From: an uncultured SAR86 cluster bacterium
GTDB lineage: Bacteria > Pseudomonadota > Gammaproteobacteria > Magnimaribacterales > D2472
DNA: 64,000 nt
Assembly (NCBI GenBank): GCA_902558395.1
Contig: CACEDS010000002.1
Location: 261,229-325,228, forward strand
Direction: 5' to 3'
The first letter of the stretch is position 1; every line of letters starts with the position of its first letter. This document shows, one piece after another, positions 39,762 through 54,814 of the stretch. Made by a program: the position numbers and the translations under genes. Under the pieces are notes generated by a model. That model was not told the origin of the DNA and ran no database searches. It saw only the letters and a program-made list of their open reading frames with translations.

Positions 39762-41318
39762 CTAACCCCCGGAACCGACCTGAGTGTCACCCAAAACACC
39801 ATGTTTTTTATATAAATATCTTTGTTGACCAAGAGAAACACCTGAATTTATTACAGAGTAAAGACATAGAGCGGCAGGAAAAACAAAAAAGAATATGGAG
39901 AAAACAACAGGCATATATTTAATTACTTGTTGCTGCATTGGGTCCTGAGAAGGGGGTGCAGGACTAAGCTTTTGTGTGGAAAACATAATTAAACCAAACA
40001 AAACAGGAAGAATAAAAAGAGGGTCTGGAACAGACAAATCAGACATCCAAAAAATAGACGCATGCCTCAGCTCAACCATCTCTCTTAACGCAAAAAAGAA
40101 ACCAATAAAAAAAGGCATTTGAGCCAAGATTGGTAAACAACCACCCAAAGGATTAACTTTTTCTGTTTTGTATAATTTCATCATTTCTTGTGAAAGCTTT
40201 TGCCTGTCATCACCATACCTGTCTTGAAGCTCCTTCATTTTTGGGCCAACCTTTCTCATATTGCCCATAGATACAAACCCTTTTGCTGTTACAGGAAACA
40301 ACACAAGCTTTAAAATAAAAGTGAAAATAATTATTGAGAGAGCCCAGTTGTCAACAAACCCATTAATTAGATCTAAAAACCAAACCATGGGCTGCGATAT
40401 AAACCAAAACCAACCCATATCTATAGAGAGCTCTAAATTTTCTGCCCTCTCAGCCAAATCTTTTCTAACTTTTGGTCCAATAAAAACACGGTGAGAGTGC
40501 TTATATACAAGGTTTGAGGCCTCCCCTTTTTCAACGGTATACCCCATTCTATAAACACCAGAATCAGCGGGATGAGCAAAGAAGTTATAAATATTATCTT
40601 CCGAGCCAATAAGAGCAGCAAAAAAATATTTTTGTATAAAAGAAACCCAACCAGAACGAGAAAGATAAGAGATAGATTCATCAATACCTCTCAACCTGGT
40701 TGTTTCATACGGGTCTTGGTCGGTGCTAAACGCGACTCCTTGATAAGAGCTATTATTCATCATCCCGCCTTGGAGCCATGATGTTTTTAAATCTAAAGAC
40801 CTGCCCTCTGTTCTATAAAGAGCAGCAAAAGCCTTTCCAGAAGAACCAAGTGATGTGGTGTCAGTAATTAAAAGCTCATATGTCTCAGGCAAAAAAGTGA
40901 ACTCTTTTGTTAAATCCCCATCTTCTGTTTTTAAAACCACAGAGTTGTTGTTATAACTATGAAGTACATAATTAGGGGCCTTACCAGTAAAACCGGTTTT
41001 TAAATAATACCTAAACGGGCTTGTGTTTGATGAGCCAAAAACCCTTACCCCAGGTGAACCTTCAATATTTTCTACCCCATACTTTTTAAGCCTAGATTCA
41101 ACAACAGAACCAGTGGATGTTGATATTTTTATTCTTAATTCATCATTTTCAAGATAAACAAAACTCCCACCATCTGTAACCTGGGAGGTGGCAGCCTCCA
41201 TGTCTGCTACCCTAAGCTGTTCTATCTCAGAGAGTTTTTGGTTTTCAGAGTTCCACTCATAAAACAAAGCCATTGAGAGAACAACAATAACCCCTAGATA
41301 AACTTTTCTTAAATTCAT
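39762..41318 (-). CDS. yidC: Membrane protein insertase YidC
   Basis: ORF 518 aa. Confidence 0.98.
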   Translation of the reverse strand: MNLRKVYLGVIVVLSMALFYEWNSENQKLSEIEQLRVADMEAATSQVTDGGSFVYLENDELRIKISTSTGSVVESRLKKYGVENIEGSPGVRVFGSSNTSPFRYYLKTGFTGKAPNYVLHSYNNNSVVLKTEDGDLTKEFTFLPETYELLITDTTSLGSSGKAFAALYRTEGRSLDLKTSWLQGGMMNNSSYQGVAFSTDQDPYETTRLRGIDESISYLSRSGWVSFIQKYFFAALIGSEDNIYNFFAHPADSGVYRMGYTVEKGEASNLVYKHSHRVFIGPKVRKDLAERAENLELSIDMGWFWFISQPMVWFLDLINGFVDNWALSIIIFTFILKLVLFPVTAKGFVSMGNMRKVGPKMKELQDRYGDDRQKLSQEMMKLYKTEKVNPLGGCLPILAQMPFFIGFFFALREMVELRHASIFWMSDLSVPDPLFILPVLFGLIMFSTQKLSPAPPSQDPMQQQVIKYMPVVFSIFFFVFPAALCLYSVINSGVSLGQQRYLYKKHGVLGDTQVGSGG

Positions 41319-41617
41319 TTTTTAACCTTATTATGAATTGATGATTTTACAGCGTTAACTATCTCAACAGAAGCCTCTTTGAAACTTAATTCAGCAAAAG
41401 GCTCATAGGCAACAAACACAAAAGAGCCGTTGTTAAAAAAAAGATGATTGTTTTTAAAAATTTCTTTTACCCTTCTCTTAATTTTATTTCTCGTAACAGC
41501 AAGCTTAAAATTTTTTTTAGACACAACTATTCGCAGATCTGTTTTACCATCCTCGACAAAAAAAATTCTTAAATTTTTAGAACTATGAAAGTGTTTTGAA
41601 AGCGAAGGGGCTCGCAA
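41315..41617 (-). CDS. rnpA: Ribonuclease P protein component
   Basis: ORF 100 aa; NKIKRRVKEIF motif; TTG start. Confidence 0.93.
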   Translation of the reverse strand: MRAPSLSKHFHSSKNLRIFFVEDGKTDLRIVVSKKNFKLAVTRNKIKRRVKEIFKNNHLFFNNGSFVFVAYEPFAELSFKEASVEIVNAVKSSIHNKVKK

Positions 41618-41620
41618 GTT

Positions 41621-41755
41621 CTAGGCAGTTAAAACCTTGCGGCCTTTTTTTCTTCTGTTAGACAGTATTGCTCTGCCTGCCTTGGTAGCCATTCTTGCTC
41701 TAAAGCCATGAGTTCTGCTTCTTTTTAAAGTGCTTGGTTGAAATGTTCTTTTCAT
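41621..41755 (-). CDS. rpmH: 50S ribosomal protein L34
   Basis: [35 protein letters not shown]...; 44 aa, below the ORF-track cutoff. Confidence 0.97.
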   Translation of the reverse strand: MKRTFQPSTLKRSRTHGFRARMATKAGRAILSNRRKKGRKVLTA

Positions 41756-41937
41756 AATTTACTACCTGTAAAAATAGTGGCGCATTATAGCCCATAAATT
41801 AAAAGATTTCATAGAATTTTAAAAAAACTAAAATAAGTTTTTTATATACAAGTTATCCACAGAAAATTCATTAACTTATCCTGTAGATATCTTGTTAGTT
41901 TTTTCGTAGACTAGTTGTCTATTAGGAGGAACTAGGA
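41756..41937. other. Candidate chromosomal origin oriC (AT-rich rpmH/dnaA gap at strand switch)
   Basis: Perfect DnaA box TTATCCACA at 41853-41861; gene orientation diverges here. Confidence 0.65.
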
Positions 41938-43233
41938 TTGGAATTTTGGAATAAATGCTCGGAGAAACTTGAAAACAAGCTCTCACAAGAAGATTTTAAC
42001 ACCTGGATCAGACCCCTTAAAGGCAATTTAAATAAAAATACTTTAGAAATAGTTGCACCTAATGATTTTATTCTCAACTACGTAGAAACAAACCTCTCAG
42101 ATGAAATCATGGAAATGATTAAATCACAATCAAAAAAAGACATAAGTCTGGTTTTTAAAACATTAACAAAGGAAACATTTGTTGATAAATATAGTAATAA
42201 TAATAAATCTGAAGACACCAAACTAGTTCCATCTTATGTTTTTGATACCTTTGTTGAGGGTAAATCAAATCATGTGGCTCTGGCAGCATCAAAACAGGTT
42301 GCCTTAAACCCAAAGGGTGATTACAACCCATTATTCATTTATGGTGGTGTTGGCCTTGGTAAGACCCACTTAATGCACGCTGTTGGAAACGAGATCCTTA
42401 AAAACGAACCAAATAAAAGAATTGTTTATGTTCACTCAGAAAAGTTTGTGTCTGATATGGTTAAAGCGCTTCAACTTGGAGCTATGAACGAATTTAAATC
42501 TTTTTATAGAAACGCTGATGCCCTTTTAATCGATGACATACAGTTTTTTGCAGGAAAAGAGCAGTCACAAGAAGAATTCTTTCATACATTCAACGCTTTA
42601 TTAGATAGAAACAATCAAATGATACTCACCTGTGACAAATACCCAAAAGAAATTGATGGTTTAGAGGAAAGACTGAAATCAAGGCTTGGTTGGGGGTTGC
42701 CTGTAATTATTGATCCACCCGAGCTAGAAACTAGAGCTGCGGTACTTCTACAAAAAGCATCTTCAATGGGTGTTTCTCTACCAAATGACTGCGCAATATA
42801 TATTGCACAAAGAATAAGGTCAAACATAAGGGAGCTCGAAGGCGCCCTTAAAAGAGTTGTTGCCAATGCAAAGTTTACCAATCAGCAAATAGACCTTGCT
42901 CTTGTTAAAGATGCCCTTAAAGATCTTTTTGTAATTTCTGCAAAAATGGTGAGTATTGAAAATATACAAAAGACAGTGGCCGAGTATTACAACATCAAGC
43001 TTTCAGACCTTTTGTCTAAAAGAAGAAGTCGCTCTATAACAAGACCAAGACAGCTTGCTATGGCTTTAACAAAAGAGCTTACAAGGCACAGCCTTCCAGA
43101 AATAGGCGAAGCTTTTAACGGAAGGGACCACACCACAGTCTTGCATGCATGTAAAAAAATTGCGGAACTTAGAAAAGAAAGCCCTTCGCATGAAGAGGAT
43201 TATAGAAACTTAACAAGAGCACTAACCAATTAA
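41938..43233 (+). CDS. dnaA: Chromosomal replication initiator DnaA
   Basis: ORF 431 aa; TTG start; GGVGLGKTHL; NGRDHTTVLHA. Confidence 0.98.
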   Translation: MEFWNKCSEKLENKLSQEDFNTWIRPLKGNLNKNTLEIVAPNDFILNYVETNLSDEIMEMIKSQSKKDISLVFKTLTKETFVDKYSNNNKSEDTKLVPSYVFDTFVEGKSNHVALAASKQVALNPKGDYNPLFIYGGVGLGKTHLMHAVGNEILKNEPNKRIVYVHSEKFVSDMVKALQLGAMNEFKSFYRNADALLIDDIQFFAGKEQSQEEFFHTFNALLDRNNQMILTCDKYPKEIDGLEERLKSRLGWGLPVIIDPPELETRAAVLLQKASSMGVSLPNDCAIYIAQRIRSNIRELEGALKRVVANAKFTNQQIDLALVKDALKDLFVISAKMVSIENIQKTVAEYYNIKLSDLLSKRRSRSITRPRQLAMALTKELTRHSLPEIGEAFNGRDHTTVLHACKKIAELRKESPSHEEDYRNLTRALTN

Positions 43234-43235
43234 AT

Positions 43236-44339
43236 ATGGACTTTTATATTACCAAAGAAGAGATAGTTTCATCTCTGAATGCAACACTTGGTGTTGTAGA
43301 AAAACGTCAAACACTCCCAATCCTTGCAAACGTTCTTTTTGAGGTTGATGAATCGACCTTAAGACTCACAGCAACAGATTTAGAATCTGAAATATCAACT
43401 ATTTCAACAATATCTAATTTTAAAAGCGGAGGAAGGACAACAGCTCCAGCAAAAAAACTCAGTGAGCTTTGTAGGTTGTTTAAAGAGGGAGATGAGATTC
43501 ATTTTTTTCTCGATGGAGACAATTTAAAGATTGAAACAAGCTCTGGTAAATATAATTTATCTACATTGCCAAGTGAAGATTTTCCTGTTTTTGAAAAAGA
43601 AGAGGGCGGAAACACTGTAAATATCACAGGACCAAACTTAAAGGCATTAATATACAAAACATCTTTTGCTATGGGCAATCAGGATTGGAGACATTACTTA
43701 AATGGTTTATATATTTCAGTTGAGGACAACGTAATCACAAGCGTGGCAACGGATGCACATAGATTAGCTCTAGCCACAGCGCCACTAAACGAGGGGGTTT
43801 CAGAACAAATTACTGGAATCGTTCCAAGAAAATCTATCAATGAAATAGGTAAGATTGTGAGCGATAGTAGCGAAAATATTTTATTACAACTAACACCTAA
43901 TTCTATTAATGTTAATGTTGCTGGCACCACCTTTTCTAGCAAATTAATTGAAGGTAAATTCCCAGATTATGAACAAGTGATTCCAAGCGGAGAAAGCTCA
44001 ACCCTCTCAATTAACAAGAAAGACCTCTCAGAAAGTCTTAGCAGAGTAAGTGTTCTTTCTAGTGAAAAGTTTAGAGGCGTAAGGATGATAACGTCAGAAA
44101 ACCAAATTAACATTTCTGCTAATAACCCGGAAAAAGAACAGGCAGAAGAAAGTATTAATTGTTCTTACGCTGGTGAAAGTATTGATATAGCATTTAATGT
44201 TAATTATATCCAAGAAATTTTATCTTCAATTGATGGTGAAAGTGTTGAGGTACACTTTTTTGGTTCTGATAAGAGCTGCCTCATCACAAACCCAGGTTCA
44301 GATGACTTTAAATATGTTGTGATGCCATTATTAATTTAA
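43236..44339 (+). CDS. dnaN: DNA polymerase III beta clamp
   Basis: ORF 367 aa. Confidence 0.98.
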   Translation: MDFYITKEEIVSSLNATLGVVEKRQTLPILANVLFEVDESTLRLTATDLESEISTISTISNFKSGGRTTAPAKKLSELCRLFKEGDEIHFFLDGDNLKIETSSGKYNLSTLPSEDFPVFEKEEGGNTVNITGPNLKALIYKTSFAMGNQDWRHYLNGLYISVEDNVITSVATDAHRLALATAPLNEGVSEQITGIVPRKSINEIGKIVSDSSENILLQLTPNSINVNVAGTTFSSKLIEGKFPDYEQVIPSGESSTLSINKKDLSESLSRVSVLSSEKFRGVRMITSENQINISANNPEKEQAEESINCSYAGESIDIAFNVNYIQEILSSIDGESVEVHFFGSDKSCLITNPGSDDFKYVVMPLLI

Positions 44340-44376
44340 TTGCTTAAAATTAAATTTCTAGTTTTAATAAACTCAA

Positions 44377-48076
<3,700 letters not shown>

Positions 48077-48079
48077 TAT

Positions 48080-49441
48080 TTATTCATTTATGCATTTTAT
48101 TAAATAGTCTGGCAAAGCATCAATAGAAACTCTTTCTTGCTTCATGGTATCTCTATCTCTAACTGTAGCCGTATTGTCTTCCAAGCTCTCAAAATCAATA
48201 GTAATACACAGCGGTGTACCAATTTCATCATGTCTTCGATAGCCTTTACCTATATTACCTGTATTTTCTAAAACAACTCTCCCTATGTTTAAGCTTTGCA
48301 ATCTCTTTTTTAAATCAGAGGCTTTATTAACCAATTCAGCATTATTTTTTTTCAGCGGAATTACAGCGGCTTTTATGGGTGAAAGATGTGGTTTAAGCTT
48401 TAAAACAATTCTTTCTTTGCCCTCGCCCAAATCTTCAACGTTATATGCCTCATTCATGATCGCTAAAACACCCCTATCTACACCAGCAGAAGGCTCTATA
48501 ACATAAGGAACCACCCATTTCTTTGAATCTATGTCTTGAATTGCCAATCTTGTATTTGAATTATTATTTGGCATAACTTTGGCAGATATATTAAGTTCAT
48601 CCTGATTTTTTGTATGTGAACCTAAGTCAAAATCTGTTCTATTCGCTATACCCTCTAACTCTTCAAGCCCATGAGGAAACTTATACATAATATCAATTGT
48701 TCCCTTTGAGTAATGCGCTAACTCATCATCAGGTACGTCATAGAGCTCTATATTATCTTTTGGCACGCCTTGTTGCTCCCACCAATGTAGCCTCTTTTTA
48801 ACCCACTCTTTATGCCAATCTTCATCAGTTCCAGGCCTTACAAAAAACTCTAACTCCATTTGTTCAAATTCTCTAACCCTAAAAATAAAATTTCTAGGAG
48901 TTATTTCATTCCTAAACGCCTTACCTATCTGTGCAATGCCAAATGGTAAGGTTTTTGAAGAAGAATCAACAACATTTTTAAAATTTGTAAATATTTGTTG
49001 AGCAGTTTCAGGCCTAAGGTATGCAAAAGAAGAACCGTCTGATATCGGACCAACATTTGTCTTAAACATTAAATTAAAAGGCCTTGGCTCTGTTAAATCC
49101 TCAGAACCACAGTTTGGGCATATATTTTTGTCTAGTTGATCGGCTCTAAACCTGCTGTTACAAGATTTACAATCAACCATGGGATCAGAAAAAGTATCCT
49201 CATGGCCAGAATATTTAAGAACAGTCGGATTAGACAAAATAGAAGCATCTAAACCTTCAATATTATCGTTTTCATAGACCATAGACGACCACCAAGCACT
49301 TTTTAGGTTATTTTTTAGTTCTACACCTAAAGGGCCATAGTCATACATACCCTGCAATCCTCCATATATTTCCCCAGATTGAAAGATAAAACCTCTTCTT
49401 TTACACAAAGATACTAAATCATCCATTGTTTTTGCAGTCAA
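48080..49441 (-). CDS. glyS: Glycyl-tRNA synthetase, alpha2 (single-chain) type
   Basis: ORF 453 aa; [25 protein letters not shown]; class II motifs. Confidence 0.95.
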   Translation of the reverse strand: MTAKTMDDLVSLCKRRGFIFQSGEIYGGLQGMYDYGPLGVELKNNLKSAWWSSMVYENDNIEGLDASILSNPTVLKYSGHEDTFSDPMVDCKSCNSRFRADQLDKNICPNCGSEDLTEPRPFNLMFKTNVGPISDGSSFAYLRPETAQQIFTNFKNVVDSSSKTLPFGIAQIGKAFRNEITPRNFIFRVREFEQMELEFFVRPGTDEDWHKEWVKKRLHWWEQQGVPKDNIELYDVPDDELAHYSKGTIDIMYKFPHGLEELEGIANRTDFDLGSHTKNQDELNISAKVMPNNNSNTRLAIQDIDSKKWVVPYVIEPSAGVDRGVLAIMNEAYNVEDLGEGKERIVLKLKPHLSPIKAAVIPLKKNNAELVNKASDLKKRLQSLNIGRVVLENTGNIGKGYRRHDEIGTPLCITIDFESLEDNTATVRDRDTMKQERVSIDALPDYLIKCINE

Positions 49442-49570
49442 AGCATTCTCCTAATCCATAAAATGGAACATATGTCTAATTTAATATAAATAAACTATTT
49501 ATAAAAAATTAAATCTATAACTATAAAAATCAATTAAGATTATATATCAAACGCTGGATAAGTAATCACA

Positions 49571-50431
49571 ATGAAGCCTATATTTTACATAGTATCTCTA
49601 ATCCCAATATCTATAGTTAGAGCTGTTTTATCGACTATGTCTAAAACTGGTTTATATAAGCTATCAAATGCTTACAAAGTAACATTGCGAAATTTAAAGA
49701 TGAGCTATATAAACCTAAACCAAAACCAGCTTGAAAAACTTGCATTGGAAAGTTTTATAGAAACATTGGTAAGTGGCTATGAAACCATTCAGTCATGGAG
49801 TAGGCCAATTCATAATTCAGGAAAAAAGATATTTAGAGTAGAGAATAATTTTCTTCTTAATAAATATATTAACGATGGGAATGGTGTTGCCGTAATTGCG
49901 ATCCATAATAGAAGTGTAGATATGTTACTCAAATGGGTTAATACAAAAAGTGAAACAACCACACTTTATAAAAAAGTTAAAATTAAAGCGCTTGATCGTT
50001 TTGTAAAAAAACAAAGAGAAGGGAAAAGCAACAAGGTATATGAAACCAACATGAACGGAGTAAGAAAAATATTTCAAGCATTTAAAGCTGGAAAAACTAT
50101 ATGCATAGCTGCTGATCAAGTTCCACAAAGAGGCATGGGTGAATATGTAAAACTTTTTAATAACGATGCCTATACAACAACGCTAGCCTCATCAATGTTA
50201 TATAAAACAAAGAAACCTGGCGTATTTATTTGTCTTAACTCATTTGGCAATAATAGGCTTGGCATTACAATCAAACCCACAAAAAAAGGCATATATAAAG
50301 ATAGTGAGTACAAACTATCACTTAATAAAAGTATTGAAGAATTAATTAATATAAACCCAATAGATTATTCCTGGGAATACAAACGCTATAGAAGACCTCC
50401 ATCCGGAGAAAACCCATATTCAGACATCTAA
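49571..50431 (+). CDS. Lysophospholipid/lipid A acyltransferase (LpxL/HtrB-like)
   Basis: ORF 286 aa; AIHNRSVDMLL, AADQVPQRG. Confidence 0.8.
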   Translation: MKPIFYIVSLIPISIVRAVLSTMSKTGLYKLSNAYKVTLRNLKMSYINLNQNQLEKLALESFIETLVSGYETIQSWSRPIHNSGKKIFRVENNFLLNKYINDGNGVAVIAIHNRSVDMLLKWVNTKSETTTLYKKVKIKALDRFVKKQREGKSNKVYETNMNGVRKIFQAFKAGKTICIAADQVPQRGMGEYVKLFNNDAYTTTLASSMLYKTKKPGVFICLNSFGNNRLGITIKPTKKGIYKDSEYKLSLNKSIEELININPIDYSWEYKRYRRPPSGENPYSDI

Positions 50432-50432
50432 A

Positions 50433-51866
50433 TTATTTTTGCCAGAAGATTGGTGTGAATAAAACAAGAAGAGTAAAAATTTCAAGTCTTCCTAGTATCA
50501 TTGCAAAAGATAATATCCCCTTACCAACCGTCGAAACAGAATTATATGTTTGAGCAACCTCACCAAGACCGGGACCAAGATTATTTAAGCACGCACCAAT
50601 AGCTGAAAATGCCGATTGAAAATCAAGGCCTGTAGCAACCAGCCCTAATAACAAAATAATGAAAGATATTACGTATATTGAAAAGAAACCCCATACAGAT
50701 GCAGCAACATCATTTTCGACACTCTTAGTACCAATTTTCAAAGTTATAACAGCATTTGGATGAATCATTTTCTTGAGATTAATATATGCATAATTAATCA
50801 TTATGAGCACTCTCCAGGATTTAATACCTCCCCCAACGGAACCAGAACATGCTCCAATAAAAGCTCCAATCAAGAAAAGAAAACCTATTGATGGACTCCA
50901 CTGGTTTGTGTCACCTATTGAAAAACCTGTTGTAGTTACAATTGATACTGAGTGAAAAAGTAATTCTCTGATACTGGCTTGTTCCTGGGTTGAAATATAA
51001 TTCATTAAAACAGATAGCAAGAATATGATTGCCATTATTGAGATAAAGAATCTAAGTTCTGGATCATATAAATATTTAAGAGGTTTTTTCATATAAAAAG
51101 CAAAATAATGCAATGTGAAACTAAGTGCAGACAAAAGCATAAAAAATATACAAACAGCCTCAATCATTCCATTATTAAAGTAACCAATGCTCTGGTCATA
51201 TGTAGAAAAACCACCAATTGAGACAGTGCTTAAACTATGTGATATTGCATCAAATGCATTCATTCCTGCAAAGAAATAAAAAAGAGCACAACTGACAGTA
51301 AGTAAAAGATATATAAGCCACAAAGCTTGAGCTGTTTCCTTTATTCTTGGTGTTAGTTTTTGGTCATTCATGGCTCCAGGTATTTCTGTTTTATAAAGCT
51401 GACCACCTCCAATACCCAACAAAGGCATAACTGCAATAGCTAGAACTATTAAACCCATGCCGCCCATCCACTGAAGTAGCTGCCTGTAAAGCAACAATGA
51501 CTCGGGAAGGGTACTCAAATTTGATATTACAGTTGCGCCAGTAGTTGTTATACCAGACATTGATTCAAAAAAAGAATCAATAAAAGTCATGCCGCTTAAC
51601 ATAAATGGAATAGAGCCAGCAGATGACAACACAACCCAGAAAAGAGTTATTACCAAGAAACCATCTTTATGGCTCATATCTTCAACAGTATTCCTTGATA
51701 TTAACCACCCAATGAAGCCAACTATAAAAACAATCAAAAATGTAATAACAAAGACTGACATGGCTCCGTCTTCATAAATTAGAGATGTAATTATTGGAAA
51801 TATAAATGAAGTGCTAAAAAACATCACCAAGATGCTGAATAGCTTTAATAAAGGCTTCAGGTTCAT
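50433..51866 (-). CDS. trkH: Trk potassium uptake protein TrkH
   Basis: ORF 477 aa; SMSGITTTGATV; TTTGFSIGD. Confidence 0.95.
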   Translation of the reverse strand: MNLKPLLKLFSILVMFFSTSFIFPIITSLIYEDGAMSVFVITFLIVFIVGFIGWLISRNTVEDMSHKDGFLVITLFWVVLSSAGSIPFMLSGMTFIDSFFESMSGITTTGATVISNLSTLPESLLLYRQLLQWMGGMGLIVLAIAVMPLLGIGGGQLYKTEIPGAMNDQKLTPRIKETAQALWLIYLLLTVSCALFYFFAGMNAFDAISHSLSTVSIGGFSTYDQSIGYFNNGMIEAVCIFFMLLSALSFTLHYFAFYMKKPLKYLYDPELRFFISIMAIIFLLSVLMNYISTQEQASIRELLFHSVSIVTTTGFSIGDTNQWSPSIGFLFLIGAFIGACSGSVGGGIKSWRVLIMINYAYINLKKMIHPNAVITLKIGTKSVENDVAASVWGFFSIYVISFIILLLGLVATGLDFQSAFSAIGACLNNLGPGLGEVAQTYNSVSTVGKGILSFAMILGRLEIFTLLVLFTPIFWQK

Positions 51867-51870
51867 TGGC

Positions 51871-53220
51871 TTATTTAAAAAGCACCTCTACTTCATTAAT
51901 TTTGTTTTTATCAGATAAAAAAATTACCAAGTGATCGTTAAGTGTTAATTCAACACTTGAGCTTGGCATTATAAGCTCACCATGTCTTATAATTGCTGCA
52001 ATTGCTGTTCCCTCGGGCAAAGGGATGTCTTTAATAGGTTTTCCAAACAAAGGTGAGGTAAATTCATTCGCATGAACAATGCCCTCAATAGCCTCTGCGC
52101 CTGTATTTACTTTTAAAATAACGTCTTGAGCTACATCACTTTCTCTAAGATCTTGAAGAACAGATGATACGGTAAGCCTGTAAGGCGCTATGTAAACATC
52201 AATGAAGCCAGGCACAAGACCTAAATAAGATGGGTTATTCAGTATAATCATGGTTTTCTTTGCACCCATTTTTTTAGCAAGCAGCGAAGACATGACATTT
52301 GTCTCGTCATCATCAGTTAAAGCACAAAATATATCAATATTTGCAATATTTTCACTTTTTAAAAGAGATTCATCTGTTGCTGAGCCATTTAGAACTATTG
52401 TTTTCTCTAATTCTTTTGATAATACCTTGCATCGCTCATTATTAGAGTCAATTAGCTTTACGTTATAGTCCTTTTCAATATCTTTTGCTAAAGAAAAGCC
52501 TACTTTTCCACCGCCCACAATCATAATTCTGGAATATTGCTCCTCATGGTCCCTAAATTCATCAACAATTGGCCCTATATTAGATTCAGACGATATAAAG
52601 TAGACCTCGTCATTCTCTTTAATAATAGTATCTCCTGAGGGTATAAAAGGATTTCCTTTTCTGTATATGGAGGCCACAAAAGCATCAATATCTGGCATAT
52701 CTTCTTTAATGCCTTTAAGCTCTCTTCCAACAAGCTTCCCTTTTTTCTTTGCCTTAACTGAAACTAGCTTAACTTTTCCATTAGCAAAACTTTCTATTTG
52801 ATTTGCTCCGGGATGATCTATTAACTCTTTTAAATGAGTTGTTATTTCATCTTCAGGGCTGATAGGTATATCAATAACCCCTTCACCAAATATATCTAGT
52901 TTTCCAAAGTAAGAGTTATCTCTGAAACGACATATAGTCTTTTTAACATCAAAGGCTTTTTTTGCAATTTGACAAGCAACGATATTCACTTCGTCGTTAG
53001 ATGTTACAGCAAGAACAATTGTGTCTTCATCAAGGCCAGATTTTTTTAATGTATTAAGATGAGAAGCAGACCCCTCAACAGTCATAATATCTAACTTATC
53101 TTCAAGCTCAGATAGTTTGTTTTTGTTTTCATCGACTATACAAACTTCATAGTTAGAATTAGATAAATTTCTTGCAAGACTGCTACCAATTCTTCCAGCA
53201 CCCAATATTACAATTTTCAT
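51871..53220 (-). CDS. trkA: Trk system K+ uptake regulatory protein TrkA
   Basis: ORF 449 aa; two Rossmann RCK-N units. Confidence 0.95.
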   Translation of the reverse strand: MKIVILGAGRIGSSLARNLSNSNYEVCIVDENKNKLSELEDKLDIMTVEGSASHLNTLKKSGLDEDTIVLAVTSNDEVNIVACQIAKKAFDVKKTICRFRDNSYFGKLDIFGEGVIDIPISPEDEITTHLKELIDHPGANQIESFANGKVKLVSVKAKKKGKLVGRELKGIKEDMPDIDAFVASIYRKGNPFIPSGDTIIKENDEVYFISSESNIGPIVDEFRDHEEQYSRIMIVGGGKVGFSLAKDIEKDYNVKLIDSNNERCKVLSKELEKTIVLNGSATDESLLKSENIANIDIFCALTDDDETNVMSSLLAKKMGAKKTMIILNNPSYLGLVPGFIDVYIAPYRLTVSSVLQDLRESDVAQDVILKVNTGAEAIEGIVHANEFTSPLFGKPIKDIPLPEGTAIAAIIRHGELIMPSSSVELTLNDHLVIFLSDKNKINEVEVLFK

Positions 53221-53275
53221 ATTTGATAAATTAAACCTCTTTTAATGTAATTAAAAGACTTCCTGGTAAATTAAA

Positions 53276-54199
53276 TTATTTGATAAAGAACTCTTTATAC
53301 GAATTAAAAGCATCTGTTGAGCTTATAATATTTTTATTTGGAAATTGTAAGTGAGTAATTACTATTGTTTTATCTGCTGTTTTTGTTGTTAATCCTGATT
53401 TATCAAATTTAAAAATTTCATTTTCTAAACATGTATTATTTTTATCTAAAACGTACATCCCTTTAATTTTCACGATTGTATTCTTATGTTCAAATGCTAT
53501 ACCTGGCCACTCATAATATGCTCTAAATTTGTTATAAATTTCATCAGACGACATTTCAAAATTTATCAATGAATCTTGTTTAATAATTTTTTTACAATAA
53601 GTAGACGCTTCATTATTTTGCTTTAACAAGCCAAAATTATTTTGGTTAATGTTCGATAATACAGTGAATATATTTTCTATAGCCAAATTACATAAATCTT
53701 CTTCAAGTGTTACTTTGTTATGATCATTACGCACTTGCATTTCATATTTATCTATACAATCACCCTCATCTAATTTATTGTTCATTTTGATAAAAGTAAT
53801 ACCAGTTTTTTCATCACCATTCAAAAGACAAGACTGAATTGGAGATGCACCTCTGTATTTTGGAAGAAGTGAGTAGTGAACATTAATTGGCATCACCTTT
53901 GGGCTTGCCAACATCCAGTTTGGAAGTATTTTTCCATATGCTGCTACAACCAAAAAATCAAAGTCTAATTTTAATAGAGTTTCTTTAAATTCTGCTGAAT
54001 TCAAATCATCAGGCTTGAAGATCGGAAGGTTGGCCTCAAAAGCAGCAAGAGATACATGTGATTGTTTTATTTTATTACCTCTTTTTTGAGCTACATCTGG
54101 TTTTGTTATAACGCCGATAATATTGATGCGCTCATTGTTACACAATGATTGCAGCAGTTTGGCTGAGGGTTCGGGTGTTCCAGCAAATAAAATATTCAT
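53276..54199 (-). CDS. fmt: Methionyl-tRNA formyltransferase
   Basis: ORF 307 aa; NVHYSLLPKYRGASPIQ. Confidence 0.95.
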   Translation of the reverse strand: MNILFAGTPEPSAKLLQSLCNNERINIIGVITKPDVAQKRGNKIKQSHVSLAAFEANLPIFKPDDLNSAEFKETLLKLDFDFLVVAAYGKILPNWMLASPKVMPINVHYSLLPKYRGASPIQSCLLNGDEKTGITFIKMNNKLDEGDCIDKYEMQVRNDHNKVTLEEDLCNLAIENIFTVLSNINQNNFGLLKQNNEASTYCKKIIKQDSLINFEMSSDEIYNKFRAYYEWPGIAFEHKNTIVKIKGMYVLDKNNTCLENEIFKFDKSGLTTKTADKTIVITHLQFPNKNIISSTDAFNSYKEFFIK

Positions 54200-54245
54200 A
54201 AAATCTCTTAAAATCTCTAAATTTCGCTTAAAATCACTTTATTTC

Positions 54246-54743
54246 TTACTTTGAAAGCTTTTTCCTAATTCTATCGCGTTTAATAGGACTTATATAATCA
54301 ACCATTAATTTACCTTCTAAATGGTCCATTTCATGTTGTATGCATATAGTTAGAAGCCCATCTGGAGTATCTTGGTGTAATTCACCCGATAGATCCTGCC
54401 ATTTAAGCTCTATTTTATCTGGTCTTATGATTTCTTCACTAAATCCCGGAACTGAAAGACACCCTTCTTCAAAAGATGCAAGTGATTCTTTATTTAATAT
54501 CTTGTATTCAGGATTAATAAAAACTCTTGGTTCATTCCTTTCTTCACTTAAATCCATAACTATTACACGGATATGCCTGTTTACTTGTGTTGCTGCAAGA
54601 CCAATTCCATTATCTTCATACATTGTATGAAGCATATCCTTAGTAAGTTTTTCTAGACTTTTGTCGAATTTTTCAACTTTTTTAGCAACAGTTCTCAGCC
54701 TTGGATCTGGAAATTTTAAAATTTTTAGTTTTTCTGCCATCAA
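54246..54743 (-). CDS. def: Peptide deformylase
   Basis: ORF 165 aa; [27 protein letters not shown]. Confidence 0.97.
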   Translation of the reverse strand: MMAEKLKILKFPDPRLRTVAKKVEKFDKSLEKLTKDMLHTMYEDNGIGLAATQVNRHIRVIVMDLSEERNEPRVFINPEYKILNKESLASFEEGCLSVPGFSEEIIRPDKIELKWQDLSGELHQDTPDGLLTICIQHEMDHLEGKLMVDYISPIKRDRIRKKLSK

Positions 54744-54814
54744 ATCACTATTTTTTTATATATTCCGCCATTATAATCTCTTTGTATTATTAACAACTAT
54801 TTATTTTAAAAATT

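Noticed and set aside
54176-54240. Short AAAATCTCT/AAAATCAC repeats in the fmt/def gap
   Set aside because: Low-complexity AT-rich spacer; resemblance to the AAATCACTG arm is too short to be meaningful.
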